In this document: one piece after another, positions 8,109-15,934 of the stretch
Position numbering within the stretch: position 1 is the stretch's first letter
Layout: each line of letters starts with the position of its first letter
From: Bailinhaonella thermotolerans
GTDB lineage: Bacteria > Actinomycetota > Actinomycetes > Streptosporangiales > Streptosporangiaceae
Direction of reading: 5' to 3'
NCBI RefSeq assembly: GCF_003594875.1
Contig: NZ_QZEY01000002.1
Span: 434,001-498,000, forward strand
DNA length: 64,000 nt
Program-made: the position numbers and the translations under genes
The notes under the pieces: generated by a model
The model's input: the letters and a program-made list of their open reading frames with translations, nothing else
What the model was told of the DNA's origin: nothing
Database searches by the model: none

Positions 8109-10928
8109 TCATAGTCGCGGATCGACCGGCTCGGATTCCAGCGCCAGCACCGCGAACACCGGCTCGTGCACGCGCCAGGCCGGCTCCCCGTCCGCGAGCC
8201 GGGCCAGCGCCTCCAGCCCCAGCGCGTACTCCCGCAGCGCCAGCGAACGCTTGCGCCCCAGGAACCGCTGCCGCAGCCGGTCGAGCCGCTCCGGCTCGGT
8301 GTAGTCGGGCCCGTAGATGATCCGCAGGTACTCCCGTCCCCGCACCTTGATCCCCGGCTGCACCAGCCGCCCCGGGGACCGCCCGTCCCCGGCCCGGGCG
8401 GCGGGCACGGCCCCCTCCTCGCCCGCGCCGCCGTCCGTGCCCTCCGCGGGCCGTACGGCCTGCGCGGCGGGCGCGGGGGGCCGGAAGGTCAGGCCGGCGA
8501 CCGGCTTGACCACCATGCCCTCGCCGCCCTCGGCGGTGAGCGAGGTCCACCAGTCGATCGCGGCCCGGGCCGAGGCGTCGTCGGTCAGGTCGGCGAAGAC
8601 ACGGCGGGTGGGCGCGACCAGGCCCTCGCCCGCGGCGACGAGGCGGTCCAGCAGGTCCAGGTGCCAGGTGTGCGGCTCGGTCGCGGCGGGGGTCCGGCCC
8701 TCGCAGGCCAGGATCTGGAACGGCGCCAGCCGTACCCCGTCCAGGCCCGACACCGGCCAGCAGTACCGGCCGTACGCCTCCCGGAACCGGGCCGCGTTGG
8801 CGGCGCGCCGCGTGGTCCTCTCCAGGAGCGCGGACACGTCCAGCCCGCGCGCGGCGGCGGCGCGCAGGGCGGCCTCGGCGGCGGGCAGCGCCGCCCCCGC
8901 CGCGGCCCCGACCGAGGCGTACTGGTCCTGGATGAGCCGGGTGGCCTTGGCGGACCAGGGCAGCAGCTCGGCGTCCAGCACCAGCCAGTCGGTGCCCAGC
9001 TCCTCCCACAGCCCCGCGGCCGTGACCGCCCGCCGCAGCCGCGCCACCAGCTCCTCGCCGAGCGCGGGGTCGGCGAAGAAGGGGCGGCCGGTGCGGGTGT
9101 GGACGAGGCCGGTCGTGCCGTCCTCCACGCCGAAGCGGCGCGCGGCGGCCTCCGGCGTGCGGCACAGCACCGCCACCGCCCGCGAGCCCATGTGCTTCTC
9201 CTCGCACACGACCTCGGTCACGCCCTCGGCGGCGTACGCCGCGAACGCCTCGGCCGGGTGCTCCAGCAGCCCGTCGAGCGCGGACGTCTCCGGCGGGGAC
9301 ATGGTCGGCGGCAGGTAGACCAGCCAGCGCGGGTCGGCCGCGAACCGGCTCATGATCTCCAGCGCGGCGGCCGCGTTGTCCTCGTGCACCTTGATCCGCC
9401 CGCCGAAGCGGGTGTCCACGTAGCGGGTGCCCTGGACGTCGCCGATGTCGAGCAGGCCCGGGTCGCGGCCCCCGGACACCGCCGTGCCCAGCGGGCGCGC
9501 CGGGGCGTACCACTCGCGCTCGGCCGGGACCGAGACGATCTCGCGCGACGGGTAGCGCAGCGCGGTCAGCTTCCCGCCGAAGACCACGCCGGTGTCCAGG
9601 CAGATCGTGTTGTTGACCCACTCGGCCTCGGGCACGGGCGTGTGGCCGTAGACGACCATGGCCCGGCCCCGGTACTCCCGCGCCCACGGGTAGCGCACGG
9701 GCAGGCCGTACTCGTCGGTCTCGCCGGTCGTGTCGCCGTACAGCGCGAACGAGCGCACCCGGCCGGACGCGCGGCCGTGGTAGGCCTCCTTGAGCCCGGC
9801 GTGCGCGACGACGAGCCGGCCGCCGTCGAGGCGGTAGTGGCTGATCAGCCCGTCCATGAACCGCAGCGCCTCGGCCCGGAACTCCTCGGGCTCGGCGGCG
9901 AGCTGCTCCAGCGACTCGGCCAGGCCGTGGGCCACGCGCACCTTGCGGCCCTGGAGGGCCCGGGCGAGCTTGCTCTCGTGGTTCCCGGACACGCACAGCG
10001 CGGTCCCCGCGGCGACCATGCCCATGACCAGCCGCAGCACGCCCGGGGTGTCCGGGCCCCGGTCCACCAGGTCGCCGACGAAGACCGCGGTGCGCCCCTC
10101 AGGGTGGCTCGCGCCGACGGCGCGCCCCCGGGCGTCGCGGGCGATCTCCCAGCCCAGCTCGCCGAGCAGGGTCTCCAGCTCGGCGCGGCAGCCGTGCACG
10201 TCCCCGATGACGTCGAACGGGCCGGTCAGGTCCGTCCGGTCCGACCAGGCCTTCTCGTACGCCATGACGGCGGCCTCGACCTGCTCCACGCCGCGCAGGT
10301 GGTGGACCCTGCGGAACCCCTCGCGGGTGATGCCGCGCAGCGACCTGCGCAGGTCCTTGGCCTGCCGGGGGATCACGTGCGGGCCGAAGTCGCGGTCGGT
10401 CCTGGACGCGTTGCGCTCGGCGGCGACCCGCTCCGGCACGTCGATCACGATCGCGTCGGCGAGCACGTGGTGCTCCTTGGCCAGCGCGATGAGCTGCTTG
10501 CGCGCGTGCGGCTGCACGTTGGTGGCGTCCACGACGGTGAGCAGGCCGCGCCGCAGCCGCACCCCCACGATGTGGTGGAGCAGCGCGAACGCGTCCGGCG
10601 TCGCCGCCTGGTCGTTCTCGTCGTCGGAGACGAGGGCGCGGCAGAAGTCGGAGGAGATGACCTGGCTCGGCCGGAAGTGCCGGGCGGCGAACGTGGACTT
10701 GCCCGAGCCGGACACGCCGACCAGCACGACCAGGCTCAGCTCCGGGACCGAGACCACGACCCCCTCCCCGGCGTTCCCGCGGGCGCCCTCGCGGGCGTCC
10801 TCACCCCCGGCCCGGCCCCCGGCCCGGCCTACGGCCTGGCTGACGGTCTGGCTGACGGTCTGGCTGACGGTCTGGCTGACGGGCGGGCCGGCGACCTCGC
10901 CGCCGGTCCCGCTGACGATCTCAGTCAC
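8109..10928 (-). CDS. pnkp: polynucleotide kinase-phosphatase-ligase Pnkp
   Basis: The core enzyme of bacterial RNA repair, 939 residues as read from the GTG at 10928. The kinase domain has the P-loop GVSGSGKST (71-79), then ISSDFCRALVSDDENDQ. The central metallophosphoesterase has GDVHG (242-246), GDLVDRG (285-291), GNHES (315-319), the His in VVAHAG (376) and YGHTPV (427-432); it removes 2',3'-cyclic and 3'-phosphates. The C-terminal ligase adenylyltransferase has the nucleotide-attacking lysine K578 in EEKHMGSR and LDAELLPW (651-658). Known Pnkps are about 850-870 residues. A downstream GTG at 10757, just before SVPELSLVVLVG, would give 882 residues and remove a VSQT-repeat leader. The gene overlaps hen1 by 8 bp. 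Pnkp needs Hen1 to activate its ligase in characterised systems. Confidence 0.95.
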   Translation of the reverse strand: MTEIVSGTGGEVAGPPVSQTVSQTVSQTVSQAVGRAGGRAGGEDAREGARGNAGEGVVVSVPELSLVVLVGVSGSGKSTFAARHFRPSQVISSDFCRALVSDDENDQAATPDAFALLHHIVGVRLRRGLLTVVDATNVQPHARKQLIALAKEHHVLADAIVIDVPERVAAERNASRTDRDFGPHVIPRQAKDLRRSLRGITREGFRRVHHLRGVEQVEAAVMAYEKAWSDRTDLTGPFDVIGDVHGCRAELETLLGELGWEIARDARGRAVGASHPEGRTAVFVGDLVDRGPDTPGVLRLVMGMVAAGTALCVSGNHESKLARALQGRKVRVAHGLAESLEQLAAEPEEFRAEALRFMDGLISHYRLDGGRLVVAHAGLKEAYHGRASGRVRSFALYGDTTGETDEYGLPVRYPWAREYRGRAMVVYGHTPVPEAEWVNNTICLDTGVVFGGKLTALRYPSREIVSVPAEREWYAPARPLGTAVSGGRDPGLLDIGDVQGTRYVDTRFGGRIKVHEDNAAAALEIMSRFAADPRWLVYLPPTMSPPETSALDGLLEHPAEAFAAYAAEGVTEVVCEEKHMGSRAVAVLCRTPEAAARRFGVEDGTTGLVHTRTGRPFFADPALGEELVARLRRAVTAAGLWEELGTDWLVLDAELLPWSAKATRLIQDQYASVGAAAGAALPAAEAALRAAAARGLDVSALLERTTRRAANAARFREAYGRYCWPVSGLDGVRLAPFQILACEGRTPAATEPHTWHLDLLDRLVAAGEGLVAPTRRVFADLTDDASARAAIDWWTSLTAEGGEGMVVKPVAGLTFRPPAPAAQAVRPAEGTDGGAGEEGAVPAARAGDGRSPGRLVQPGIKVRGREYLRIIYGPDYTEPERLDRLRQRFLGRKRSLALREYALGLEALARLADGEPAWRVHEPVFAVLALESEPVDPRL
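10840..10884. repeat. 12-bp tandem repeat in the pnkp 5' end
   Basis: The unit CTGACGGTCTGG repeats exactly three times and then partly (10840-10884). On the coding strand it specifies consecutive Val-Ser-Gln-Thr tetrapeptides in the Pnkp leader. The unit is a multiple of three, so copy-number change keeps the reading frame. Confidence 0.85.
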
Positions 10929-12417
10929 GCCTGAACACCCCCATCTGGGTCGGCGCGCCCACCTCGGGGTCCTCGTCGCCGACCGGTCTGTACTCCAGCC
11001 GGTAGCCGTGCTCGGCCGCGACCCGCTCCGCCCAGGCGGCGAACTCGGCGCGGGTCCACTCGAAGCGGTGGTCGGGGTGGCGCATGCCCGTGAGCCACTC
11101 GTAGCGCACGTTGTACTCCGCGTTCGGCGTCGTCACGATCACCGCGCCGGGACGGGCGGTCCCGAACACGACCCGCTCCAGCGCGCCCAGGCGCGGCGGG
11201 TCCACGTGCTCCACGACCTCCATGAGCACCGCCGCGTCGTAGCCGGCGAACCGGTCGTCGGTGTAGGTCAGCGCGCCCTGGAAGAGGGTGATCCGCTCCC
11301 GCTGCCGCTCCCCCATCCGGTCGAGCCGCAGCCGCCGCGCCGCCATCGCCAGCGACCGCGCGGACACGTCCGTCCCGGCGATCCTGGTCAGCGCCGGCCG
11401 TTCCAGCAGCTCCCGGAGCAGTTGGCCCGAGCCGCACCCGAGGTCGATCACGCTGGCGGCCTCCAGCTCGTCCAGCGCGTCCAGCACCGCCGCGTGCCGC
11501 CGCGCGTTCAGCGGCCCGCCCGGCGCGGGCGCCTCCGGGCCCGCGGCGCGGTCCTCGCCGGAGGGCGCGCCCGCCGCGTCGCCCGTCTCCTCCGCGCTCC
11601 CGGCGTCCGGGCCGCCCCGCCGTACGGCGTCGGCGGCGACGTCCTCCTCGACCGGGGGCTCCAGGGTCTCCTCGGTCTCGTCGCCGAGCTCGGCCAGGCG
11701 GGCGAACGCGGCGCGGGTCAGGGAGCCGCGCCGGCCGAGGTAGCGGCGGGTGATCAGGGAGCGCTCGGGGTGGGCGGCGAGCCAGCCCTCCCCGGCGCGC
11801 ACGAGCTTGTCCACCTCGTCGGCGGCCACCCAGTAGTGCTTGGCGTCGTCGAGGACGGGGAGCAGCACGTACAGGTGGTTGAGCGCGTCGGACAGGCGCC
11901 GGACGCCCGTGAGGGTGAGCCGGACGTAGCGCGACTCGCCCCAGCCGGGGAAGCGCTCGTCCAGCGGCACGGCCTCGGCCTCGACGGACCAGCCCAGCGG
12001 CTCGAACAGCCGCCGCGCCAGCTCCGGCCCGCCCCGGCAGGGCAGCGCCGGGATGCGCAGCTCCAGCGGGATCTCGGCGGCGGCCAGCTCGGGCCGGGCG
12101 GCGCACCGCCCGGCGCGGGCCGTCCGGAAGACGTCCCCCAGGGTGACCGCGAACAGCGAGGACGCGGCGTAGGGGCGGTCGTTGACGTACTGCCCCAGGG
12201 AGAAGTCCGGCGAGGACCGCCCGCGCGTGCGCGCCAGCCGTACCGGGTCCACGTCGAGGAGGAGCGCCGCCGTGCAGCGCTCGGCAGACGCCTCCGGGTA
12301 GAACACGTGCGCCGTGCCGAACGCCTGGCCGAACTCCTGCGCCTTCTCAGGATGCTTGTGCAGGAGGTAGCCCAGGTCGGTCGCCGGGACGGCCGTCGTG
12401 GTGATGGTCAGAAGCAC
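10921..12417 (-). CDS. hen1: 3'-terminal RNA ribose 2'-O-methyltransferase Hen1
   Basis: A 498-residue partner of Pnkp. Residues 1-245 are the bacterial Hen1 N-terminal domain (MLLTITTTAVPATDLGYLLH, then HVFYPEASAERCTAALLLDV), which in studied systems contacts Pnkp and activates the ligase. An acidic, Ala/Gly-rich linker spans about 245-305. The methyltransferase has the SAM motif DLGCGSG (325-331), GTD (348-350) and the metal-binding EVVEH (E400, E403, H404) with a downstream His around 447-450 (RHPDHRF), as in eukaryotic and bacterial HEN1. It methylates the 2'-OH at the break before ligation, so the repaired site resists re-cleavage. It lies 57 bp after the LLM oxidoreductase gene and overlaps pnkp by 8 bp. 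Confidence 0.95.
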   Translation of the reverse strand: MLLTITTTAVPATDLGYLLHKHPEKAQEFGQAFGTAHVFYPEASAERCTAALLLDVDPVRLARTRGRSSPDFSLGQYVNDRPYAASSLFAVTLGDVFRTARAGRCAARPELAAAEIPLELRIPALPCRGGPELARRLFEPLGWSVEAEAVPLDERFPGWGESRYVRLTLTGVRRLSDALNHLYVLLPVLDDAKHYWVAADEVDKLVRAGEGWLAAHPERSLITRRYLGRRGSLTRAAFARLAELGDETEETLEPPVEEDVAADAVRRGGPDAGSAEETGDAAGAPSGEDRAAGPEAPAPGGPLNARRHAAVLDALDELEAASVIDLGCGSGQLLRELLERPALTRIAGTDVSARSLAMAARRLRLDRMGERQRERITLFQGALTYTDDRFAGYDAAVLMEVVEHVDPPRLGALERVVFGTARPGAVIVTTPNAEYNVRYEWLTGMRHPDHRFEWTRAEFAAWAERVAAEHGYRLEYRPVGDEDPEVGAPTQMGVFRRD

Positions 12418-12474
12418 GCCGCCCAGTGTCCCGTATGCCCGCTCTGGGCGGCGACCGCATTTCCCCGCCCGGCG

Positions 12475-13404
12475 TCAGCGGACCTGGGGCATGACCTCAG
12501 AGGCGATGAGCTCCAGGTGGTCCAGGTCGGACAGGTCGAGCACCTGGAGGTAGAGCCGGGTGGCGCCCAGCTCGGCGAACCGGCCGATCTTGTCCACGAC
12601 CTCGGCCGGCGTGCCCGCCAGGCCGTTCTCGCGCAGCTCGGGGACCTGCCGGCCGATCGCCCCGGCGCGCCGGGCGACCTCGGCCTCGTCCTTGCCCACG
12701 CACACGACCTGCGCGGCCGAGTAGATCATGGAGTCGGCGGGGCGGCCCGCGGCCTCCACCGCCTCGCGCACCCGGCCGTACGCCTCACCGGTCTCGGCCG
12801 CCTGGTGGAACGGCACGTTGTACTCGTCGGCGAACCGCGCCGCCAGCCGGGGCGTGCGGCGGACGCCCGCTCCGCCGATGATGACGGGCGGCTTGGGCTG
12901 CGCGGGCTTGGGCAGCGCCGGGGAGTCGGCCAGCCGGTAGTGGCGGCTCTCGTAGGAGAAGCGCTCGCCCTCGGGCGTCGCCCACAGCCCCGTGATGATC
13001 TCCAGTTGCTCTTCCAGCCGCTCGAACCGCTCGCCCAGCGACGGGAACGGGATCCCGTAGGCGGTGTGCTCCGCGTCGAACCAGCCGGTGCCGAGCCCCA
13101 GCTCGACCCGCCCGCCGCTCATCCGGTCGACCTGCGCCACGCTGATCGCCAGCGGGCCGGGCAGCCGGAACGTCGCGGCGGTGACCAGGGTGCCCAGGCG
13201 GATCGTCTCCGTCTCGCGGGCGAGCCCGGCCAGCGTGATCCACGCGTCGGTCGGGCCGGGCGCGCCGGTCACGTCCCCCATGTGCAGGTAGTGGTCGGAC
13301 CGGAAGAACGCGTCGAAACCGAGTCTCTCGGCGGCCCTGGCGACGGCGAGGAGCGTGTCGTAGGTGGCGCCCTGCTGCGGCTCGGTGAAGATCCTCAGCT
13401 CCAT
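12475..13404 (-). CDS. LLM class F420-dependent oxidoreductase
   Basis: A 309-residue luciferase-like TIM-barrel protein. It starts with MELRIFTEPQQGATYDTLLA. Family landmarks are FFRSDHYLHMGDVTG, ETETIRLGTLVTAATFRLPG, the barrel turn SGGRVELGLGTGWFDAEHTA, and PPVIIGGAGVRRTPRLAARF. These fit actinobacterial F420-dependent enzymes that transfer hydride to or from small molecules; the substrate is unknown. The ATG at 13404 has AGGA at proper spacing; a further ATG at 13413 lacks a ribosome-binding site. It lies upstream of hen1 on the same strand and may lead that transcript, but a functional link is not implied. It is divergent from the chitinase-like gene. Confidence 0.88.
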   Translation of the reverse strand: MELRIFTEPQQGATYDTLLAVARAAERLGFDAFFRSDHYLHMGDVTGAPGPTDAWITLAGLARETETIRLGTLVTAATFRLPGPLAISVAQVDRMSGGRVELGLGTGWFDAEHTAYGIPFPSLGERFERLEEQLEIITGLWATPEGERFSYESRHYRLADSPALPKPAQPKPPVIIGGAGVRRTPRLAARFADEYNVPFHQAAETGEAYGRVREAVEAAGRPADSMIYSAAQVVCVGKDEAEVARRAGAIGRQVPELRENGLAGTPAEVVDKIGRFAELGATRLYLQVLDLSDLDHLELIASEVMPQVR

Positions 13405-13612
13405 GGGGATCATCCTAGAGCGATCCCGCGGCCCCGCCTCCCGGCAGGTGTCCCCTCCCGTGTCCCCTCCCGGCCGGCCGCGATCGCCCGGTTTCCCCCT
13501 CACGGGGGGTAGGCGCTTGGTAGCTTTGCGCGGTGGCCCGGCGCGCGCCGGGCCTTCGGGGTGCCTCCGCGCGGGGCCGGATGACGTGCCAGGGGCGAAG
13601 GAGTCGACGCCG

Positions 13613-14641
13613 ATGCCGGAAGAGCGGCCTGACGAGACGGGCGAGGGGCCTCCCCGCCCGCTCATCCTCGCCGCCGCGGTCGCGCTCGCGGCGGCCACCG
13701 GGCTGGCCCTGTGGGTCCTGCCCGGGGCGCCGCCGTCGCTGCGCCAGGCCGCCTCCGCGCGCGCCGTGACGCCGCCGCCCGCCTCGCCGGCCGCGGGCCC
13801 CGCCGCCGGTCCGGCGGCCGGGCCGCCTCCTGAGGCGCCGCAGTTCCTGCGCAACGCCCGTCCCACCGGCTACGTCGCGTTCGTGGACTCGCGGCGCTCC
13901 CCCCGGTACGACCTGGTGGCGGCGGCCCGCCGTACCGGCGCCAGGTGGTTCGCGATCGGGTACGTCACGGCGGCGCGGGAGGCGTGCGCGCCGCGCTGGA
14001 ACGGCACGGTCCAGCCGGGGCGGAACGCGGTCGCCAACCGGATCGGGGCGCTGCGGGCGATGGGCGGCGACGTCGCGCTGGTGTTCGGCGGGCCGAAGGG
14101 GCGGGAGCTGGCCGAGAGCTGCCCGGACGCCGAGTCGCTGGCCGCCGCCTACCGCCGGGTGATCTCGGGGTTCGGCGTCCGGCACGTCATGATCGAGGCG
14201 CGCGACTCCGGGCCCGCGGTGGCGCGCCGGCGCGGGCGGGCGCTGGCGCTGCTCCAGCGGGAGGGCGAGGCGGCGCGCAAGCCCCTGGGAGTCGCCTTCA
14301 CGCTGCGCGCCCGGCCCGGCGGCCCGGCCGAGGGCGATCTGGCCGTGCTCCGCGAGGCCAGGAACGCGGGGGTGCGGGCGACGGCGAACCTGCTGGTGCC
14401 CTCCCCCGGCGATCTCGCGGGGACCGCCAGGACCGCCGGGCCGAGGATCGCGCCGGCGCTCGGCGAGGCCGAGCCGTGGCGCCACACGGCGCTCACGCTC
14501 GTGTCGGCCACGCCCCTCACCCCGGCCCAGGCGCGGCGGCTGACGGCCTTCGCGAGTTCGCACGGCCTGCCCTGGATCTCCCTGCGCGGGCCGCGCCCGC
14601 CCGCCCGCGCCCTCGCCGTGCTCACCGGCAAGGCCCCCTGA
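13613..14641 (+). CDS. membrane-anchored, degenerate GH18 chitinase-like protein
   Basis: A 342-residue protein. An N-terminal membrane segment or uncleaved signal (about 18-38, LILAAAVALAAATGLALWVL) leads to a Pro/Ala linker with PAAGPAAGPAAGPPP and a TIM-barrel-like domain. The barrel resembles actinobacterial GH18 chitinases: YVAFVDSRRSPRYDLVAAAR, ARWFAIGYVTAAREACAPRW, NRIGALRAMGGDVALVFGG, then ESCPDAESLAAAYRRVISGFG. Where active enzymes have the D-x-x-D-x-D-x-E catalytic strand, this protein reads VRHVMIEARDSG, with the aspartates absent. It is therefore probably a binding or structural protein. The ATG at 13613 has GGAG upstream. Family assignment is from pattern only. Confidence 0.65.
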   Translation: MPEERPDETGEGPPRPLILAAAVALAAATGLALWVLPGAPPSLRQAASARAVTPPPASPAAGPAAGPAAGPPPEAPQFLRNARPTGYVAFVDSRRSPRYDLVAAARRTGARWFAIGYVTAAREACAPRWNGTVQPGRNAVANRIGALRAMGGDVALVFGGPKGRELAESCPDAESLAAAYRRVISGFGVRHVMIEARDSGPAVARRRGRALALLQREGEAARKPLGVAFTLRARPGGPAEGDLAVLREARNAGVRATANLLVPSPGDLAGTARTAGPRIAPALGEAEPWRHTALTLVSATPLTPAQARRLTAFASSHGLPWISLRGPRPPARALAVLTGKAP

Positions 14642-14707
14642 CGCTCACAAGGCCCCCTGACCCGCGCGAGGCCCGGGAGCCCTCCGGGGGTGGTGTACGG
14701 CGGCGCG

Positions 14708-15934
14708 TCAGGCCCGGGTCAGGAGGGCGACGCACTCCACGTGCTGGGTCATGGGGAAGGCGTCGAAGGCGCGCAGGGCGTCCAGGCGGTACCCGTGGCC
14801 GGCGAGCCAGGCGACGTCGCGGGCCAGGGTGGCCGGGTCGCAGGAGACGTAGACGATCCGCGACGGGGTGAGCTCGGCGATCCGGGCGACCACCGCGCGG
14901 CCGAGGCCGGCCCGGGGCGGGTCCACCACCACCAGGTCGGCGTGGTCCATGGCCTGCCGCTGCTCCACCCTGCCGCGCTCGATCCGGGCCTGGGGGAGGT
15001 CGCGCAGGTTGCGGCGGGCGTCCCGGGCCGACGTGGGGTCGGACTCGATGCCGACGACCAGGCCCGAGGGGCCCACCGCCTGGGCCAGCCCCGCGGTGAA
15101 CAGGCCCGCCCCGCAGTACAGGTCGAGGACGGTCTCGCCGGGCCCGGGCCGGCCCAGGGCCAGGACCGTGTCCAGGAAGACGCCCGCCGCCGAGGGGTGG
15201 ACCTGCCAGAAGCCGCTGCCCGTCACCTCGAACACCCGGCCGCCGGCCCGCTCGCGCAGGGTCTCGGAGCCCTTGGCGGCCGTGACCCGGCCCCGGCCCT
15301 CGTCCACGAGGATCGAGGCGTCCGCGTCCAGCGGCGGCACCTCGACGGAGCGGCGGCCCTTCGGGGTCACCACCACGGCCAGGTCGTCGGCGGCGGCGAT
15401 GGCCTCGACGCGCTCCGCGCCCGGCCAGCGCTCCCGCTCCACGCCCAGCGCCTCCACGCCCTCGTGGGCGATGAGGCAGAACTCGACGGGCTCGATCTCG
15501 TGGGAGCGGTGGCGGCGCAGCCCGAGCACGCCGTCCGGCCGTACGGCGAACTGCACGCGGGTCCGCCAGCCGAGGCCGTCCGGCGAGCCGGGCAGCTCCT
15601 CGACCGTGACCTCCGGGGTGATCCCCGCCAGGCGGGTGAACTGCTCGCGGATGACGTCGGCCTTGAGGCGGCGCTGCGCCGGGAGCGAGGCGTGCTGCCA
15701 GTCGCAGCCGCCGCACCGGCCCGGCCCGGCGTACGGGCAGGGCGGCACGACGCGGTCCGGGGAGCGTTCCAGGATCTCCACGGCGTCGGCGCGGAGGAAC
15801 CGCTGCCCCTCGTCGGTGATCTCGGCCATGACGCGCTCGCCGGGCAGGGCGTGCCGCACGAAGACGACCTGGCCCTCGTGGCGGGCGACGCACACGCCTC
15901 CGTGCGCGACCGGGCCCACTGTCAGTTCGATCAT
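14708..15934 (-). CDS. TRAM-domain class I RNA methyltransferase (RumA/TrmA-like)
   Basis: A 408-residue SAM-dependent uracil-C5 methyltransferase. The N-terminal TRAM domain (about 1-60, MIELTVGPVAHGG) binds RNA. An iron-sulfur motif follows: CPYAGPGRCGGCDWQH supplies three cysteines and EFCLIAHEG a probable fourth, as in RlmD/RumA. The Rossmann domain has LDLYCGAGLFT for SAM binding, DPPRAGLG, and the catalytic cysteine in YVSCDPATLARD. The target is a uridine in rRNA or tRNA, not specified by sequence. The ATG overlaps the upstream transporter stop by 4 bp (ATGA). This transporter-methyltransferase pairing is common in actinobacteria. Confidence 0.9.
   Translation of the reverse strand: MIELTVGPVAHGGVCVARHEGQVVFVRHALPGERVMAEITDEGQRFLRADAVEILERSPDRVVPPCPYAGPGRCGGCDWQHASLPAQRRLKADVIREQFTRLAGITPEVTVEELPGSPDGLGWRTRVQFAVRPDGVLGLRRHRSHEIEPVEFCLIAHEGVEALGVERERWPGAERVEAIAAADDLAVVVTPKGRRSVEVPPLDADASILVDEGRGRVTAAKGSETLRERAGGRVFEVTGSGFWQVHPSAAGVFLDTVLALGRPGPGETVLDLYCGAGLFTAGLAQAVGPSGLVVGIESDPTSARDARRNLRDLPQARIERGRVEQRQAMDHADLVVVDPPRAGLGRAVVARIAELTPSRIVYVSCDPATLARDVAWLAGHGYRLDALRAFDAFPMTQHVECVALLTRA

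Noticed and set aside
13480-13515. Inverted CCCCCTCACGGGGGG near the chitinase-like gene as an operator
   Set aside because: Short, GC-only symmetry of this kind is expected by chance at this base composition.
12475-13866. 463-residue LLM oxidoreductase
   Set aside because: The upstream 154 residues are low-complexity and run through the divergent gene; a ribosome-binding site and family start support 13404.
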